Positions 24,438 through 35,000 of a stretch of 40,201 bases of DNA are shown piece by piece. The number at the start of each line of letters is the position of its first letter. Within the stretch, counting starts at the first letter, position 1. The notes under the pieces are model-generated. The model worked only from the letters and a program-made list of their open reading frames with translations. It made no database searches and was not told the DNA's origin. A program made the translations under genes and the position numbers. The DNA is from Candidatus Hatepunaea meridiana (GTDB lineage: Bacteria > Electryoneota > AABM5-125-24 > Hatepunaeales > Hatepunaeaceae). The stretch is from NCBI GenBank assembly GCA_030765125.1, contig JAVCDD010000244.1:1-40201 (forward strand), given 5' to 3'.

Positions 24438-26708
24438 TTATCTGATAAGTGTCAACTTAACCGTTCTCGTGCAATATTGCGCTTCAAGTTTCGCAATATA
24501 AATCCCGCTTGGTAAATGATTTGCTTCATATATTATTTGGTGGCTGCCTGCGGAATAATCTCCTTGTGCAGGAATGTCAACAATCCGTCCGGACAAATCG
24601 TAGATTCGCAGAGCTATCCATTGTCCAACCGGCAGCTCAAAATTAAATGCAACCGATGAATTAAAAGGATTCGGATAAGGTTCATCCAGTACCAATTCAT
24701 CCGGCGTCAGTATCAAACCATCACCAATATACGCGGGATCATAGTAATGCAAAACTTGTATCCCCGATGGTTCTATAATATAGATCATTTCGTCTTCCAT
24801 AAGGAAATCACAGGGCCAATCGTTAAGACTCGCTCTGGCAGTGATGACAGACTCTTCCGGATTATGAACGTCAAGTAGATAGAAAGCCGGTGAACCGGAA
24901 CAGGTCAAAGCCAACATTCCATCCCGCACTACTATATCATAGATAGTTTCTCTCTGATCCAGATAGCGACATAAATATTCAGGACGATCAGGATTGTCTA
25001 ACTGATAGACCGACCTATCCGCAAACATTAAATTTCCATCAATTGCCACCGGATGAGAAAATGGTTCATCTCGTTCAAAAGTGACAATTTCCGGGTTTTC
25101 CGGATCAGCGATAGAGATTATATATGAACCTCGCTCCCCATAACGATATTTAGGCAAATAGACATAATCATCCTGCAATGCAAAATCATTGGAAAAAAGA
25201 TATGGATTCCATCCGTTACCAACCTGCTCGGATAAATAACCGATGACTTCTGGAGATTCGGGATTCTCAAGCGATATAACCCAAAAATGACCTGTAACGG
25301 CATTTATATCTCTATTTTCTTCATTACTTACTACAATAACTCCCATTTCCCATTTCTCAATGGATAATCCGTGTACCGTTCCCTCAAATTCTTCCATATC
25401 AAACTCCAACTCACCAACCGGTTCCAACTCGTTATTATCTATTCTCATTACCAATAGTTTGAGATCATAATCACTTGCAATAGCAAAAGACTGCCCTTCC
25501 TCAGATTGCCAACTGGTTTGCATATAGACAGAATGGTTAAAATCAAGATGATCCACCTCGTTGATATTTTCCGGATCTGAAACCGATACGAGCCGGATAG
25601 TGCTGTCTTTGGTGGAAACAATCAGGTGATCGTCTATCTTGACTGCTCTGCCGTTGCATGATATTGTCTCAAACGCTCCAAGCAGTTCCGGGTTTTCAAT
25701 GTCCTCAATATTAAAACAGTGAAGTCCTTTATCGCTGCTCATATAAAGAACATCATCAACGTTTTTTATTCCGTGTGGAAATCCAATGGGTTGAAAACGT
25801 CCAACCTCAATCAGCGTATCCGGGTCTTCGATTGAGTATAAGTGTACCATTCTGCCAATATCATCGTGATAATAAACAACCGCCATTAATCCGTTTACTT
25901 CACCGATAAAAGAGGACGAACCATTAAATTCATTTACCCAACGCTGGAATGGCTCGGCGGGATCGCTGAAATCGACACATTCCAGCTCATACTGCCCACT
26001 GTCAATATTATAACACAATCCAAAGAATCTGCTGCCCAGAAAACAAATATATACATCCCAGTCATACCAAATATCTCCATAATCGTTATGATATGAACCC
26101 AGTAATTCTGGATGCGTCGGGTTATTCAATGAAAATATTTCCAGTCGAGTATCACTGTAGACTGTCCAGGCTATCAGCAATCTATCATAAATAATGAGAT
26201 TATCAGCCCTGATATCCCTTATAGTGTGAGTAACAATTGGATTATTAATATCCGAAACATCGAATACAATGATATTATCATCGCTGTCCTTAGCATAGAA
26301 GTAATCTCCGTAAACCACGCCCGATCTTAAAGCGCTTTCAGTATGCGGAGTTGGCACCGGTTCGATTTGCCGGGGGTTAGTGACATCGAAGAAAAGTATT
26401 GGTTGCCTAGAACGGTGGTACCCATTTGCAGACATACAAACGAGACCGCCTGAAAGGCTGATCCGAGAAGAATCCCAGCTTTCCCTGTTTGGCTGGTGAT
26501 CGAGAAGAACCGGTTCGGCAGGATCGCTGACGTCGAAGGTCATCAACCCATAGTAACTGGTTACGTATGCTATACCATCCACCACCTGGATCTTATCCAA
26601 AGACCCCCAATATGGCAGAAAACCAACTTCTTCAATTTCAAACTGCTGTGCAAAGGCAGCGTTGATGAAAACAATAAAACAAAACAACCCAACAATCATA
26701 GATTTCAT
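24438..26708 (-). CDS. Secreted beta-propeller/LVIVD-like protein with T9SS sorting domain
   Basis: 756 aa from the ATG at 26708, chosen because GAGG lies six bases upstream and a signal peptide follows at once ([15 protein letters not shown]); a longer frame to 26795 includes REP DNA. The body is about 12-13 divergent repeats of 45-60 residues with the pattern G-x-(A/L)Y(V/M)...(L/M)xxFDVSDPxxP ([43 protein letters not shown]). These are long, degenerate LVIVD-type blades. A sorting domain ([14 protein letters not shown]) starts at about 673 and ends at TLIR. Surface-exposed or released protein; ligand unknown. Confidence 0.85.
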   Translation of the reverse strand: MKSMIVGLFCFIVFINAAFAQQFEIEEVGFLPYWGSLDKIQVVDGIAYVTSYYGLMTFDVSDPAEPVLLDHQPNRESWDSSRISLSGGLVCMSANGYHRSRQPILFFDVTNPRQIEPVPTPHTESALRSGVVYGDYFYAKDSDDNIIVFDVSDINNPIVTHTIRDIRADNLIIYDRLLIAWTVYSDTRLEIFSLNNPTHPELLGSYHNDYGDIWYDWDVYICFLGSRFFGLCYNIDSGQYELECVDFSDPAEPFQRWVNEFNGSSSFIGEVNGLMAVVYYHDDIGRMVHLYSIEDPDTLIEVGRFQPIGFPHGIKNVDDVLYMSSDKGLHCFNIEDIENPELLGAFETISCNGRAVKIDDHLIVSTKDSTIRLVSVSDPENINEVDHLDFNHSVYMQTSWQSEEGQSFAIASDYDLKLLVMRIDNNELEPVGELEFDMEEFEGTVHGLSIEKWEMGVIVVSNEENRDINAVTGHFWVISLENPESPEVIGYLSEQVGNGWNPYLFSNDFALQDDYVYLPKYRYGERGSYIISIADPENPEIVTFERDEPFSHPVAIDGNLMFADRSVYQLDNPDRPEYLCRYLDQRETIYDIVVRDGMLALTCSGSPAFYLLDVHNPEESVITARASLNDWPCDFLMEDEMIYIIEPSGIQVLHYYDPAYIGDGLILTPDELVLDEPYPNPFNSSVAFNFELPVGQWIALRIYDLSGRIVDIPAQGDYSAGSHQIIYEANHLPSGIYIAKLEAQYCTRTVKLTLIR

Positions 26709-26738
26709 AATAAACCTCAATTTTTTTACCGCAGTCAA

Positions 26739-26772
26739 GTAGCCCGGATTTTCCAAATCCGGGGAAGTCATT
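26739..26772. repeat. REP-like hairpin, copy 4 of 5
   Basis: GTAGCCCGGATTTTCC then AAATCCGGGG, in the leader of the gene starting at 26708. The stem is 8-9 bp. Confidence 0.65.
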
Positions 26773-26820
26773 ACCGATTCCGTTGAGAAAGTCAATTAAT
26801 ACAGATTTTCCTTCCCATTT

Positions 26821-27090
26821 TGTCATTCCCGTCCATTCTGTCAATCCCGTCCATCCTGTCAATCCCGTCCATCCTGTCAATCCCGTCCATCCTGTCAATC
26901 CCGTCCATTCTGTCAATCCCGTCCATTTTGTCATTCCCGTCCATCCTGTCAATCCCGTCCATCCTGTCAATCCCGTCCATCCTGTCATTCCCGTCCATCC
27001 TGTCATTCCCGTCCATCCTGTCATTCCCGTCCATCCTGTCATTCCCGTCCATCCTGTCAATCCCGTCCATCCTGTCAATCCCGTCCATTC
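26821..27090. repeat. 18-bp tandem array, 15 units
   Basis: Unit TGTCAATCCCGTCCATCC with variation at two or three positions (CAA/CAT; CATCC/CATTC/CATTT). Exactly 15 units in 270 bases without spacers. Because 18 is a multiple of three, frames through it stay open on both strands (NPVHPV, MTGWTG, RMDGND), but these are artefacts. It lies 25 bases beyond the stop of the gene at 27115. Confidence 0.9.
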
Positions 27091-27114
27091 CTGTCCGTTT
27101 GGTCAACAGAATCA

Positions 27115-29262
27115 TTACCTCACCAACACCATCTTGCGAACCGCATTAAAACAGGATGACTCCAACGACACAAAATAAACACCCGTCGAGGCATATCGCC
27201 GTGCACAATTGCCGTCCCATACAGCAGTATAGCGTCCTGCCGGCTGCCGCGCATTTACAAGCGTCGCAATCATACACCCCGACACGTCATATACCCGAAT
27301 CAGAACGTCCGACAGAACCGGCAAACCGTACGATAAATTCGTTACTGAATTGAATGGGTTGGGATAAGCTGCTGATAAATGGAACCTGGTCGGAACTGGA
27401 TTGATCGGGTTATCTGCGACAGCATTTGGAGGGGTGAAACGGTAAATACCCAGATTCGTCTTGTCTGCCACGAAAACCAGATCACCGCTGACATAAGCGT
27501 CATAAGCATACCCAGGCGTGTTGTAGAATCCAACCTCTTCAAGTTGGCGTGGATCGCTGACGTCAATGATACGAAGACCGTTGCTACTGTTTGCAACATA
27601 AGCGTAGTCACCAACGACTGTCACACCACTGACAAATTCTTGTGTGTCGTAGTATCCGATTTCTACTGGTTGACGTGGATTGCTGACGTCAAGGATGCGA
27701 AGAAAATTACAATCATCTGCTATATAAGCTAAGTCACCAATGACTGAAACGTCATCGGTTCGATATTGCGTTTCGTAGCATCCGACTTCTTCCGGCTCGC
27801 GCGGATTACTGATGTCAATAATGCGAAGACCGCTTTCATAGTCGGCGACGTATGCATAGTCACCAATAACTGCAACGTTTTCAGCAGATCCTGGTGTATT
27901 GCAATATCCAACCTCCTCCGGTTGCTGTGGATCACTAACATTAACGATACGAAGACCATCATAACCGTCTGCAACGTAAGCGAAGTCGCCGACGACTGAA
28001 ACGCCCCTGGCAGACCCTGGCGTGTCGCAGAATCCGACTTCTTCCGGTTGTCGCGGATCGTTGACGTCAATAATTTGAAGACCTCGAGTACTGAACGTAA
28101 CATAAGCGTAGTCACCGACGATTGAAACTTCCGAAGCCCATCCTGGTGTTCTACTGTAATATCCAACCTCCTCCGGTTCACCAGGATCGCTGACGTCAAC
28201 GATTCGAAGATCTCGATCACTGGCCCAGATTGCGATATAAGCATAGTCACCGGTAACTGAAATGTCATAAATACTCCCTCGTGAGTCGTAACACCCGATC
28301 TCCTGCGGTTGTTGCGGAACTGAGACATTAACAATCCAAAGACCTCTCCCCGTGACATAAGCAAGGTCGTCAATGACAGAAACGCTATTGACGTCTCTTA
28401 CAGAGTAGAAGGCTCCAACTTCTTCCGGTTCAAAAGGATTACTGACGTCAACGATATGAAGACCGCCTCCTCCCACATTTGCAACGTATGCATAGTTGCC
28501 AACGACTGAAACACCTTTTGACTCCCCTTGAGTGTTGCAGAATCCGATCTCTTCCGGTTGTTGGGGATCGCTGACGTCAATGATTCTAAGACCGCGATGA
28601 TAGTCTGCAACGTAGGCATAGTCATCTACGATTGAAACACCCTGGGCATACCCTGGCGTGTCGCAGACTCCGACTTCATCCGGTCGTTGTGGATCGCTGA
28701 CGTCAATAATACAAAGACCGCTATTTTGACCTGCAACGTAGGCGTAGGAACCGACAACTGAAATGTCAAAGGCATACCCTGACAAGTGGCAATTCCCGAT
28801 CACTTCCGGTTGGCGTGGGTCACTGACATCTACGATATAAAAATATCCTCCTGCGACGTAGGCAAAGTTGCCAACAACTGAGATGCACGAACCTGATACC
28901 TCGCAGAATCCAACCTCTTCCGGTAGAAGTGGATCGCTGACGTCAATGATGTGAAGACCGCTTCCACTGTTCGCGACATAAGCATAGTCGCCAACAACTG
29001 AAACGCCTTCGGTTTCGCCAATATTATTATCCCAATAACCAACTAATTCAGGATGTTCAGAATCGGATACATCAACAATCTGCAAACCCGATATACCGGT
29101 TGCGACATAAGCCAATTCTCCAACGACGACAACATCTGTAGGTAGCGTCCATTGGTTGTACATTCTGCTAACCTGTTCAACGTTTTCGCAATCTTGTGCA
29201 GATGCGATTCCAAACGCCAATCCAACCGCAATGAATGCTAAAAAAATTATTAAACGACGCAT
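27115..29262 (-). CDS. LVIVD-repeat secreted protein with T9SS sorting domain
   Basis: 715 aa. AAGGAG precedes the ATG at 29262; signal peptide to about residue 22 (GIASAQ). About 14 LVIVD repeats of 41-45 residues (core GDYAYVADYHRGLRIIDVSD then PQQPEEVG), then IYRFTPPNAVADNPINP and a sorting domain at about 638 (AYPNPFNSVTNLSYGL) ending KMVLVR. It is the intact paralogue of the frameshifted gene at 2416-4254: the first 80 residues agree in ENVEQV, NQW, VVVV, AYVA and GLQIVDVSD. Only 22 bases separate it from the stop of the gene upstream, so the two probably form one operon. Exported; function unknown. Confidence 0.92.
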   Translation of the reverse strand: MRRLIIFLAFIAVGLAFGIASAQDCENVEQVSRMYNQWTLPTDVVVVGELAYVATGISGLQIVDVSDSEHPELVGYWDNNIGETEGVSVVGDYAYVANSGSGLHIIDVSDPLLPEEVGFCEVSGSCISVVGNFAYVAGGYFYIVDVSDPRQPEVIGNCHLSGYAFDISVVGSYAYVAGQNSGLCIIDVSDPQRPDEVGVCDTPGYAQGVSIVDDYAYVADYHRGLRIIDVSDPQQPEEIGFCNTQGESKGVSVVGNYAYVANVGGGGLHIVDVSNPFEPEEVGAFYSVRDVNSVSVIDDLAYVTGRGLWIVNVSVPQQPQEIGCYDSRGSIYDISVTGDYAYIAIWASDRDLRIVDVSDPGEPEEVGYYSRTPGWASEVSIVGDYAYVTFSTRGLQIIDVNDPRQPEEVGFCDTPGSARGVSVVGDFAYVADGYDGLRIVNVSDPQQPEEVGYCNTPGSAENVAVIGDYAYVADYESGLRIIDISNPREPEEVGCYETQYRTDDVSVIGDLAYIADDCNFLRILDVSNPRQPVEIGYYDTQEFVSGVTVVGDYAYVANSSNGLRIIDVSDPRQLEEVGFYNTPGYAYDAYVSGDLVFVADKTNLGIYRFTPPNAVADNPINPVPTRFHLSAAYPNPFNSVTNLSYGLPVLSDVLIRVYDVSGCMIATLVNARQPAGRYTAVWDGNCARRYASTGVYFVSLESSCFNAVRKMVLVR

Positions 29263-29284
29263 AATTTCTATCTCCTTGAAATAA

Positions 29285-31819
29285 TCACTTCACAATTACC
29301 ATTTTGACCATCATCACCTCACCCGCCGCCTGCAAGCTCGCTATATAAACACCCGAAGGCAACGCCGACGCCTCGATATTCAGTCTATGCTCGCCCACCT
29401 CAACGCAACCGATGTCCATACAACTTTCAATCCTGCCGGATAGATCGTATATCGTCAACTTCACATCCGAAGCGCGGGAAAGTGAATAACTCAGAACGGA
29501 TGTTGAATTAAATGGATTGGGATACATACCGTTAATATTGAATTTGAGTGGCAATTCTTCTGCTGTGTCTACGCTGTTCACTGAGCGCCCTTCGCCGCGG
29601 ATGCGCACCGGTATCCAGCCCCAGGCATAGCGTATCAGGACGATACCATCTATCTCGCCAGCCTCGTCCGGTTTGAAGATCAGGTTGTACTCAAGCTCAC
29701 TTTGCGGATCGACTTCGACGAGGTCGTCCTGGCTATAAACAGCAGGATAATCTGATCGTAAATAGAACAACTCCAACGGGATTCGAGAGCGGTTTATAAC
29801 CGTTATGCTGACGACAACTGAATCTCCTACGAAAACCTCCCCGAAATTAACCATATCCGGTTCAATAATTGGTTCTACGTCGATGCCTGTTGGAATGGTA
29901 TGCGTTGTCAGGGCGTCCTTTGTTACATTAACAATCCTCCCGTCTGAAACTGCAATAATCCCGCCATAACTGCTATTGCCTAAAGCCAATGCCCACTGCC
30001 AGGCAATCCTACGTGGATGTTGTGGATCTGTAAAATCAAAAACCTCGCTTTTATATTTATAATATCCCTTATTATACAGTAAATTTCCTTCACTATCTCT
30101 TTCTATCGCTCCGGCGGCATCAAAAACACCATCAAGAGAAGCGATTATCCGAAGTTGTTCCGGGTTGGAGCAGTCAATTACACGATTTCCAACAATAATT
30201 ACATCATCAACAACAGTCATTCTAATAGCGCTACCCAACTCAATACTGTCAAGCGCCGTGACATTATCATAATCGCTAATATCTATTGAGACGATTTCAC
30301 CATAGTCATTTGCGACTATTAACGTCTCATCGAGGTTTTTTATGTCTATGATTTCTACTCGGTCATTCAGATTGAAAGTGGTTAATTGCTGTGGATGGAA
30401 AGGGTCGGATATATCGAAAATCCCCATTTCATTACGATTCAACAGAGTATAAAAGGTATTACCGTCTAATACCATTTCATCAAAGTTATGTTCGATGGGG
30501 AGTGTGCCTAATACTTCCGGACGTTCCGGATTGTCAATATTGACTACTAAAATGTCTTGCGCTCTATCATCGTTTTGACAGGAAACTAAAAGGTGTTCTT
30601 CGTCACTGATCCCTATCATCGAGCCGAGTTCACCCTCTTCAGGTATAAACGTACTGATCAGATCCGGCTGATCAAGCCGGCTGATATCGAAGATCAATAG
30701 CTCATCCCGGCATCCCAGGAAAACAAGATCGTTATGAATCAAAATCGATCTATACTGGATTTGCTCAGCTTCTTCATCACCGTAAACCGTCACCTGTTCC
30801 GGTTCAGTTGGATCATTCAAATCCCAGACTCGGATTACGCTCTCTTGAGCGCAAGTCAGCAATCCGGTATCCATATCAAGCTGTCCTTCGGTTAAAATTG
30901 GATGGAGTTCCGATAGATCGGCGCTGATAAACGGCTCTTCAGGATCGCTGAAGTCTATTGCGAAAATGGAACGAGGACGATTTGACGAAGTCCGTAGAAG
31001 TGCAATATTATTGAAGGGAGGACATATAAATCTCAGGTTATTGTTTTCCGGTAAGTCAGGTAAATGGCTGAAGGCGATTTCGCGCGGTTCAAAAGGATTG
31101 GCAAGATCGGTAATAAGGAAGCGGGGAACAGGGTGGCAGAATATACCAAAAAGATGATCGTCGGATATTACAATTGAGCTGAATCCTACTTCCGGATAAA
31201 GAACGTCCACAGGATTACCACGCTCGCCGGAACCATCGATTATTTCGATACCTCGGCTGATTCTTGCATAGAAAATATCTCCAGATGAAATTACTTCACT
31301 GATGCTATGATCTGAATCATATTGGAATACTATCGGCATTTCATCTGGTTCGCCTAATTCGAGCGAGCAGACGTGTCTATTCATAGACCCGACGATCAAC
31401 GCATAGTTGTTCCCAAAAGCAACACTATTCAAATAAGTGAAACCATCAGGTTGTTCAGCTAATCCGGACATCATACTCGTTATCGGACATTGCAGGTCAT
31501 AGATGCAAAATCCTATTCCGTGAGAACATAGATACACATAGTCGTTGCTGCGACTAAGGAATTTCGCTCTTCCGGGGTAAAGCGTCTCGCCGATGAATTC
31601 CGGATGCTCAGGATCGCTCATATCCAGAGCGCCCAACATCGTATAATCGGTATAAAAGAGCGTATCATCGACCATCAGGACTTTGGTATAATCCGGATAG
31701 AAGTTATAACGTCCGACGTACTCCAGGTTTTCCTGGAGGTCATTTCCATAAACTGTTACAAGTGGCGTGAAAAGAGCAATTGCCACTATCAATAATGATT
31801 TTCGTAAACCCTGTAACAT
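29285..31819 (-). CDS. Secreted LVIVD/propeller and ASH-domain protein with T9SS sorting domain
   Basis: 844 aa from the ATG at 31819, which has GGAGAG eight bases upstream; the ATG at 31834 would place that site inside the gene. Signal peptide to about residue 26. Residues about 30-640 form a degenerate propeller with (F/L)xIxDLxxPxEPxx(I/V) strands (LFIFDISRLDQPD-like, MGIFDISDPFHPQQL, RVWDLNDPTEPEQV). An ASH-like sandwich follows at about 650-750 (VNFGEVFVGDSVVVSITVIN), then the sorting domain at about 765 (MYPNPFNSTSVLSYSL). First gene of a likely two-gene operon with 27115-29262, with its own promoter at 31914-31942. Confidence 0.87.
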   Translation of the reverse strand: MLQGLRKSLLIVAIALFTPLVTVYGNDLQENLEYVGRYNFYPDYTKVLMVDDTLFYTDYTMLGALDMSDPEHPEFIGETLYPGRAKFLSRSNDYVYLCSHGIGFCIYDLQCPITSMMSGLAEQPDGFTYLNSVAFGNNYALIVGSMNRHVCSLELGEPDEMPIVFQYDSDHSISEVISSGDIFYARISRGIEIIDGSGERGNPVDVLYPEVGFSSIVISDDHLFGIFCHPVPRFLITDLANPFEPREIAFSHLPDLPENNNLRFICPPFNNIALLRTSSNRPRSIFAIDFSDPEEPFISADLSELHPILTEGQLDMDTGLLTCAQESVIRVWDLNDPTEPEQVTVYGDEEAEQIQYRSILIHNDLVFLGCRDELLIFDISRLDQPDLISTFIPEEGELGSMIGISDEEHLLVSCQNDDRAQDILVVNIDNPERPEVLGTLPIEHNFDEMVLDGNTFYTLLNRNEMGIFDISDPFHPQQLTTFNLNDRVEIIDIKNLDETLIVANDYGEIVSIDISDYDNVTALDSIELGSAIRMTVVDDVIIVGNRVIDCSNPEQLRIIASLDGVFDAAGAIERDSEGNLLYNKGYYKYKSEVFDFTDPQHPRRIAWQWALALGNSSYGGIIAVSDGRIVNVTKDALTTHTIPTGIDVEPIIEPDMVNFGEVFVGDSVVVSITVINRSRIPLELFYLRSDYPAVYSQDDLVEVDPQSELEYNLIFKPDEAGEIDGIVLIRYAWGWIPVRIRGEGRSVNSVDTAEELPLKFNINGMYPNPFNSTSVLSYSLSRASDVKLTIYDLSGRIESCMDIGCVEVGEHRLNIEASALPSGVYIASLQAAGEVMMVKMVIVK

Positions 31820-31913
31820 AATTATCTCTCCCATGTTTCATTTTTTTCATTTCATAAATTCCATATCAATGAGCAAGGCAGTTTACCATTATAACAATTA
31901 ACCTCACATATAT

Positions 31914-31942
31914 AAGATACATCAGATTATTGAAAAAGTCAA
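31914..31942 (-). promoter_or_regulatory. Sigma-70-like promoter of the propeller operon
   Basis: On the minus strand TTGACT (31942-31937), 17 bases, TATCTT (31919-31914), about 95 bases upstream of the ATG at 31819. Confidence 0.6.
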
Positions 31943-31987
31943 CCGTAATTGATAAGTGAACGTACACCGTTTTGCGAACGCCATTAC

Positions 31988-32018
31988 GTAGCCCGGTTTC
32001 TCCGAAACCGGGGAAATC
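31988..32018. repeat. REP-like hairpin, copy 5 of 5
   Basis: GTAGCCCGGTTTC/GAAACCGGGG with GAAATC after it, nearly identical to the copy at 1307-1338. It lies between the M6-type protease stop and the promoter at 31914. Confidence 0.7.
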
Positions 32019-32063
32019 AATCCACAATATAATCTACGGATTCGGAGAATTCAGCGATAATCC

Positions 32064-35000
32064 TTATTTTACCAAAACCAATTTTTGCGATTTGACGAAA
32101 TCACCGGCTTTAATCTTATAGAAATACATACCTGAAGAAACAGAAACACCCGAATTATTTGTTCCATCCCAGATTATCGAATAATAACCGGCTTTTTGAC
32201 GTTCTCTGACAAGTGATTTGACTTCGCGACCGGTGACGTCAAATATCTTTAAACTAACCTCAACACCTTCCTTTAAACCATAACGAATATGTGTTACACT
32301 GTTAAACGGATTAGGATAGTTTTGATTGACGAAGAATTCTTCGGGGATCAACTCACTATTTCCATTCTCACTCGTTTCCAGAAGATTGAGCAACTCTCGC
32401 ATCTTCTTGTATAACATAGATATAGATGTCGGTTTGAGGTCCTTCCGCTTGCCGAGTAGCGGTACATAAGCGAGATCATCTGGTCGACGCCAGGGTTCGC
32501 TTTCATCAACACTATCTCTGCGATTCCTCCGTTGATCAACACCAGCAGCGTGGTAGGCAAATCCGGCGTCTATAACTGCGTAAACAGAGTCCCGTAGAGG
32601 TAAATTGTCATCGAGTATCCGTTCGTAGTATCTAATAGCTTGTCTGTAATCACCATTCATAACCATTGAATAAGCAGCAAGGTTCAACGCTCGTCTAACC
32701 AACCGCCTGTTTTCAAGTTCGTCTGCCAGATTCTGCAAGTATTCTATCAGGTCATCATAGTCCTCATCACGGTCGTGGACGTGCAACAGATGGGTCATAG
32801 ACGTGCTGCCGAAACGTGACTCAGGAGCCGCTTCAATCACACGTCGATAGAGAGAATCAGCAACGACCATCCGACCTTCGTATTCATATTCAAGAGCCAG
32901 AAAGAACAGACGTTGGATTTCATCGCGTTCCCGGCCTCCATCATCCGGCTGTGGGGCGCCATCGCGGTCGTTAAGAATAATTGGTATCTGATCGTTGTTA
33001 GCGTCCAGAAACCTGGTCCTAGGATTCGGTACTTCTTGCGGATCACCCAGGTAATTACCGGAAACGTTGATTGGACCAACAACCCATATCTCATTACATA
33101 GGAAATAAGGTTTGGCTTGGGAACAGTCAGGGAGATTATAAATGTTGTTGTGACCATAATTGTCTTGAATCGGTCCGCTGAAAATCGGTGAATATTGACC
33201 TTCCGACCATATTTCAGCGACCCCGCTCATACACACAGTATTATAAGCGTTTGACGACATATCAGGTGTAGAGAAATTGTACAATTGAATGCCATGCGTC
33301 TCACTTTTTTCGATCTGATTAGAGGTCATTCTGGCATTGGAACTGTATAAAACAACTCCACGATTGAATCCCTGAATGATATTGATATCAAGGAATGACA
33401 TACCCGCGAATGAACACCACATATACACACCGTATTCCGTTGGATTGGTGCTACCATGAAACGTATTCCCCGTGATATTATACTGATTGCAAAATGTACC
33501 GCTAATCCCATACATCTCATCACCAAATACCTCAAATGTATTTCCGCTGATTGTTATCGCCCAACTGTTAAACAGGTAAACACCAAAGATACAATTTTCA
33601 AACAGGCTGGCGCTGATGGTGTGTAATGGTGTGGCTTCATCATCATTGATATTCACACCCATAAGGCATTCCTCAAACTCACAACCGGTAACATCCGTAG
33701 CTGACAGGAATAGGTCTATCCCTGTGTTGTTGTGGTAAAACCGACAATTCTCGATAGAGTTATTAAGCGTTAACTCACTAACACCGATACCGGTAATCAA
33801 ATTCTCGAACACACAGTATTGGAATCGGCTGTTCTGACCGTCCTGTCCATCGCAAATTATACTGCCACCCATATCGTCACAGCGGAAGATTATAGAATCG
33901 GATTCCGTTCCTGCAGCGGTAATAGTACCGTGTATGATAAGAGAATGCTGCCAATTACTCGGGAATTCAACGATAGTTCCGGGTTCGATGACCACTGTGG
34001 TGCTCGCCGGAATAATAATATCGGATTCCCCAGCAAGTCGTACCCGGTCATGCCAAAGAAGTGTAACGTTATCCGGTTGCCAATTTTCACCATTAACGAT
34101 ATGGTGATAACGACCGCTGTTCTTAGCGTCGCATTGAAATGAAACCCACTCGTTGTTGCGGGGATCGTAAGGGGATTCGGTGGACCACATCTTTAAATGG
34201 TGCAAGCCGGCGTTGACAATGTCTACGTCTCCGTCGTTGTCGAGATCTCCTGCAAAACATGGTCCAACACCATGTCTTCGATAAACCACATCACCCTGAT
34301 AATCATAGACTCTTTGATAATTTGAAGCGAAGGCAGGGGATTCCTGATTGAAAAGGTTTGACCCATCACTTGCAAAAGCCAATAGGGTGCCCATTGAGTC
34401 AATAGCAACAATGTCTATTTCACCATCACCATCAAAATCTTGTGCACACAAGGATGCAATGGCAGAATGCGGTATTTCCACGGGCCATCCATCGATAAAA
34501 TTACCCTCATAATCAAAAGCATTAATCAATATAGGGTTCTTACCGTCGTAAGTTCCAGTCCCTATGATTATTTCCGGAATACCATCACCTGTCAGATCGG
34601 CTAAGGCAAGATAGCCATAGGTGATGAATAGTGACCTAATTAGACGTGTACTGTACTCATCTTCTTCAGAATCCCAATAGTAGCGGTAGATTCCGGTTCC
34701 AGATCTGGCATTATTTCTTTCCATAATTATTGCATCAGGATATCCATTGCCATCTACGTCGCCGATCACCGGGGAGTAGATAGCATTACTATGATCCGAT
34801 TCATATACTTGATTTCCCTCGTGATCGAGTATTTTGATATAACGTCTGTTATCATTACCGTTTTGTGTGCGTGTAATGATGATTTCAAGGTCACCGTCGC
34901 AATCCATATCAGCAATAGCAGGTGTGGAAATGATGTTAGATGGATCCATTTCAGCAGGCCAGTTCCCGTTAAGCCGATTTCCTTCACCGTCATAAGCATT

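Noticed and set aside
26709..26795. 29-codon extension of the propeller gene
   Set aside because: It runs through a REP hairpin, whereas the ATG at 26708 has a ribosome site and a signal peptide directly after it.
26821..27090. CRISPR array
   Set aside because: The 18-bp units follow each other without spacers, and no cas genes are nearby.
26638..27178. Four overlapping open frames with repeats such as NPVHPV, TGWTGM, DRMDGN and SILSIP
   Set aside because: They result from an 18-bp tandem array (a multiple of three), have no ribosome sites, and are open in several frames on both strands at once.
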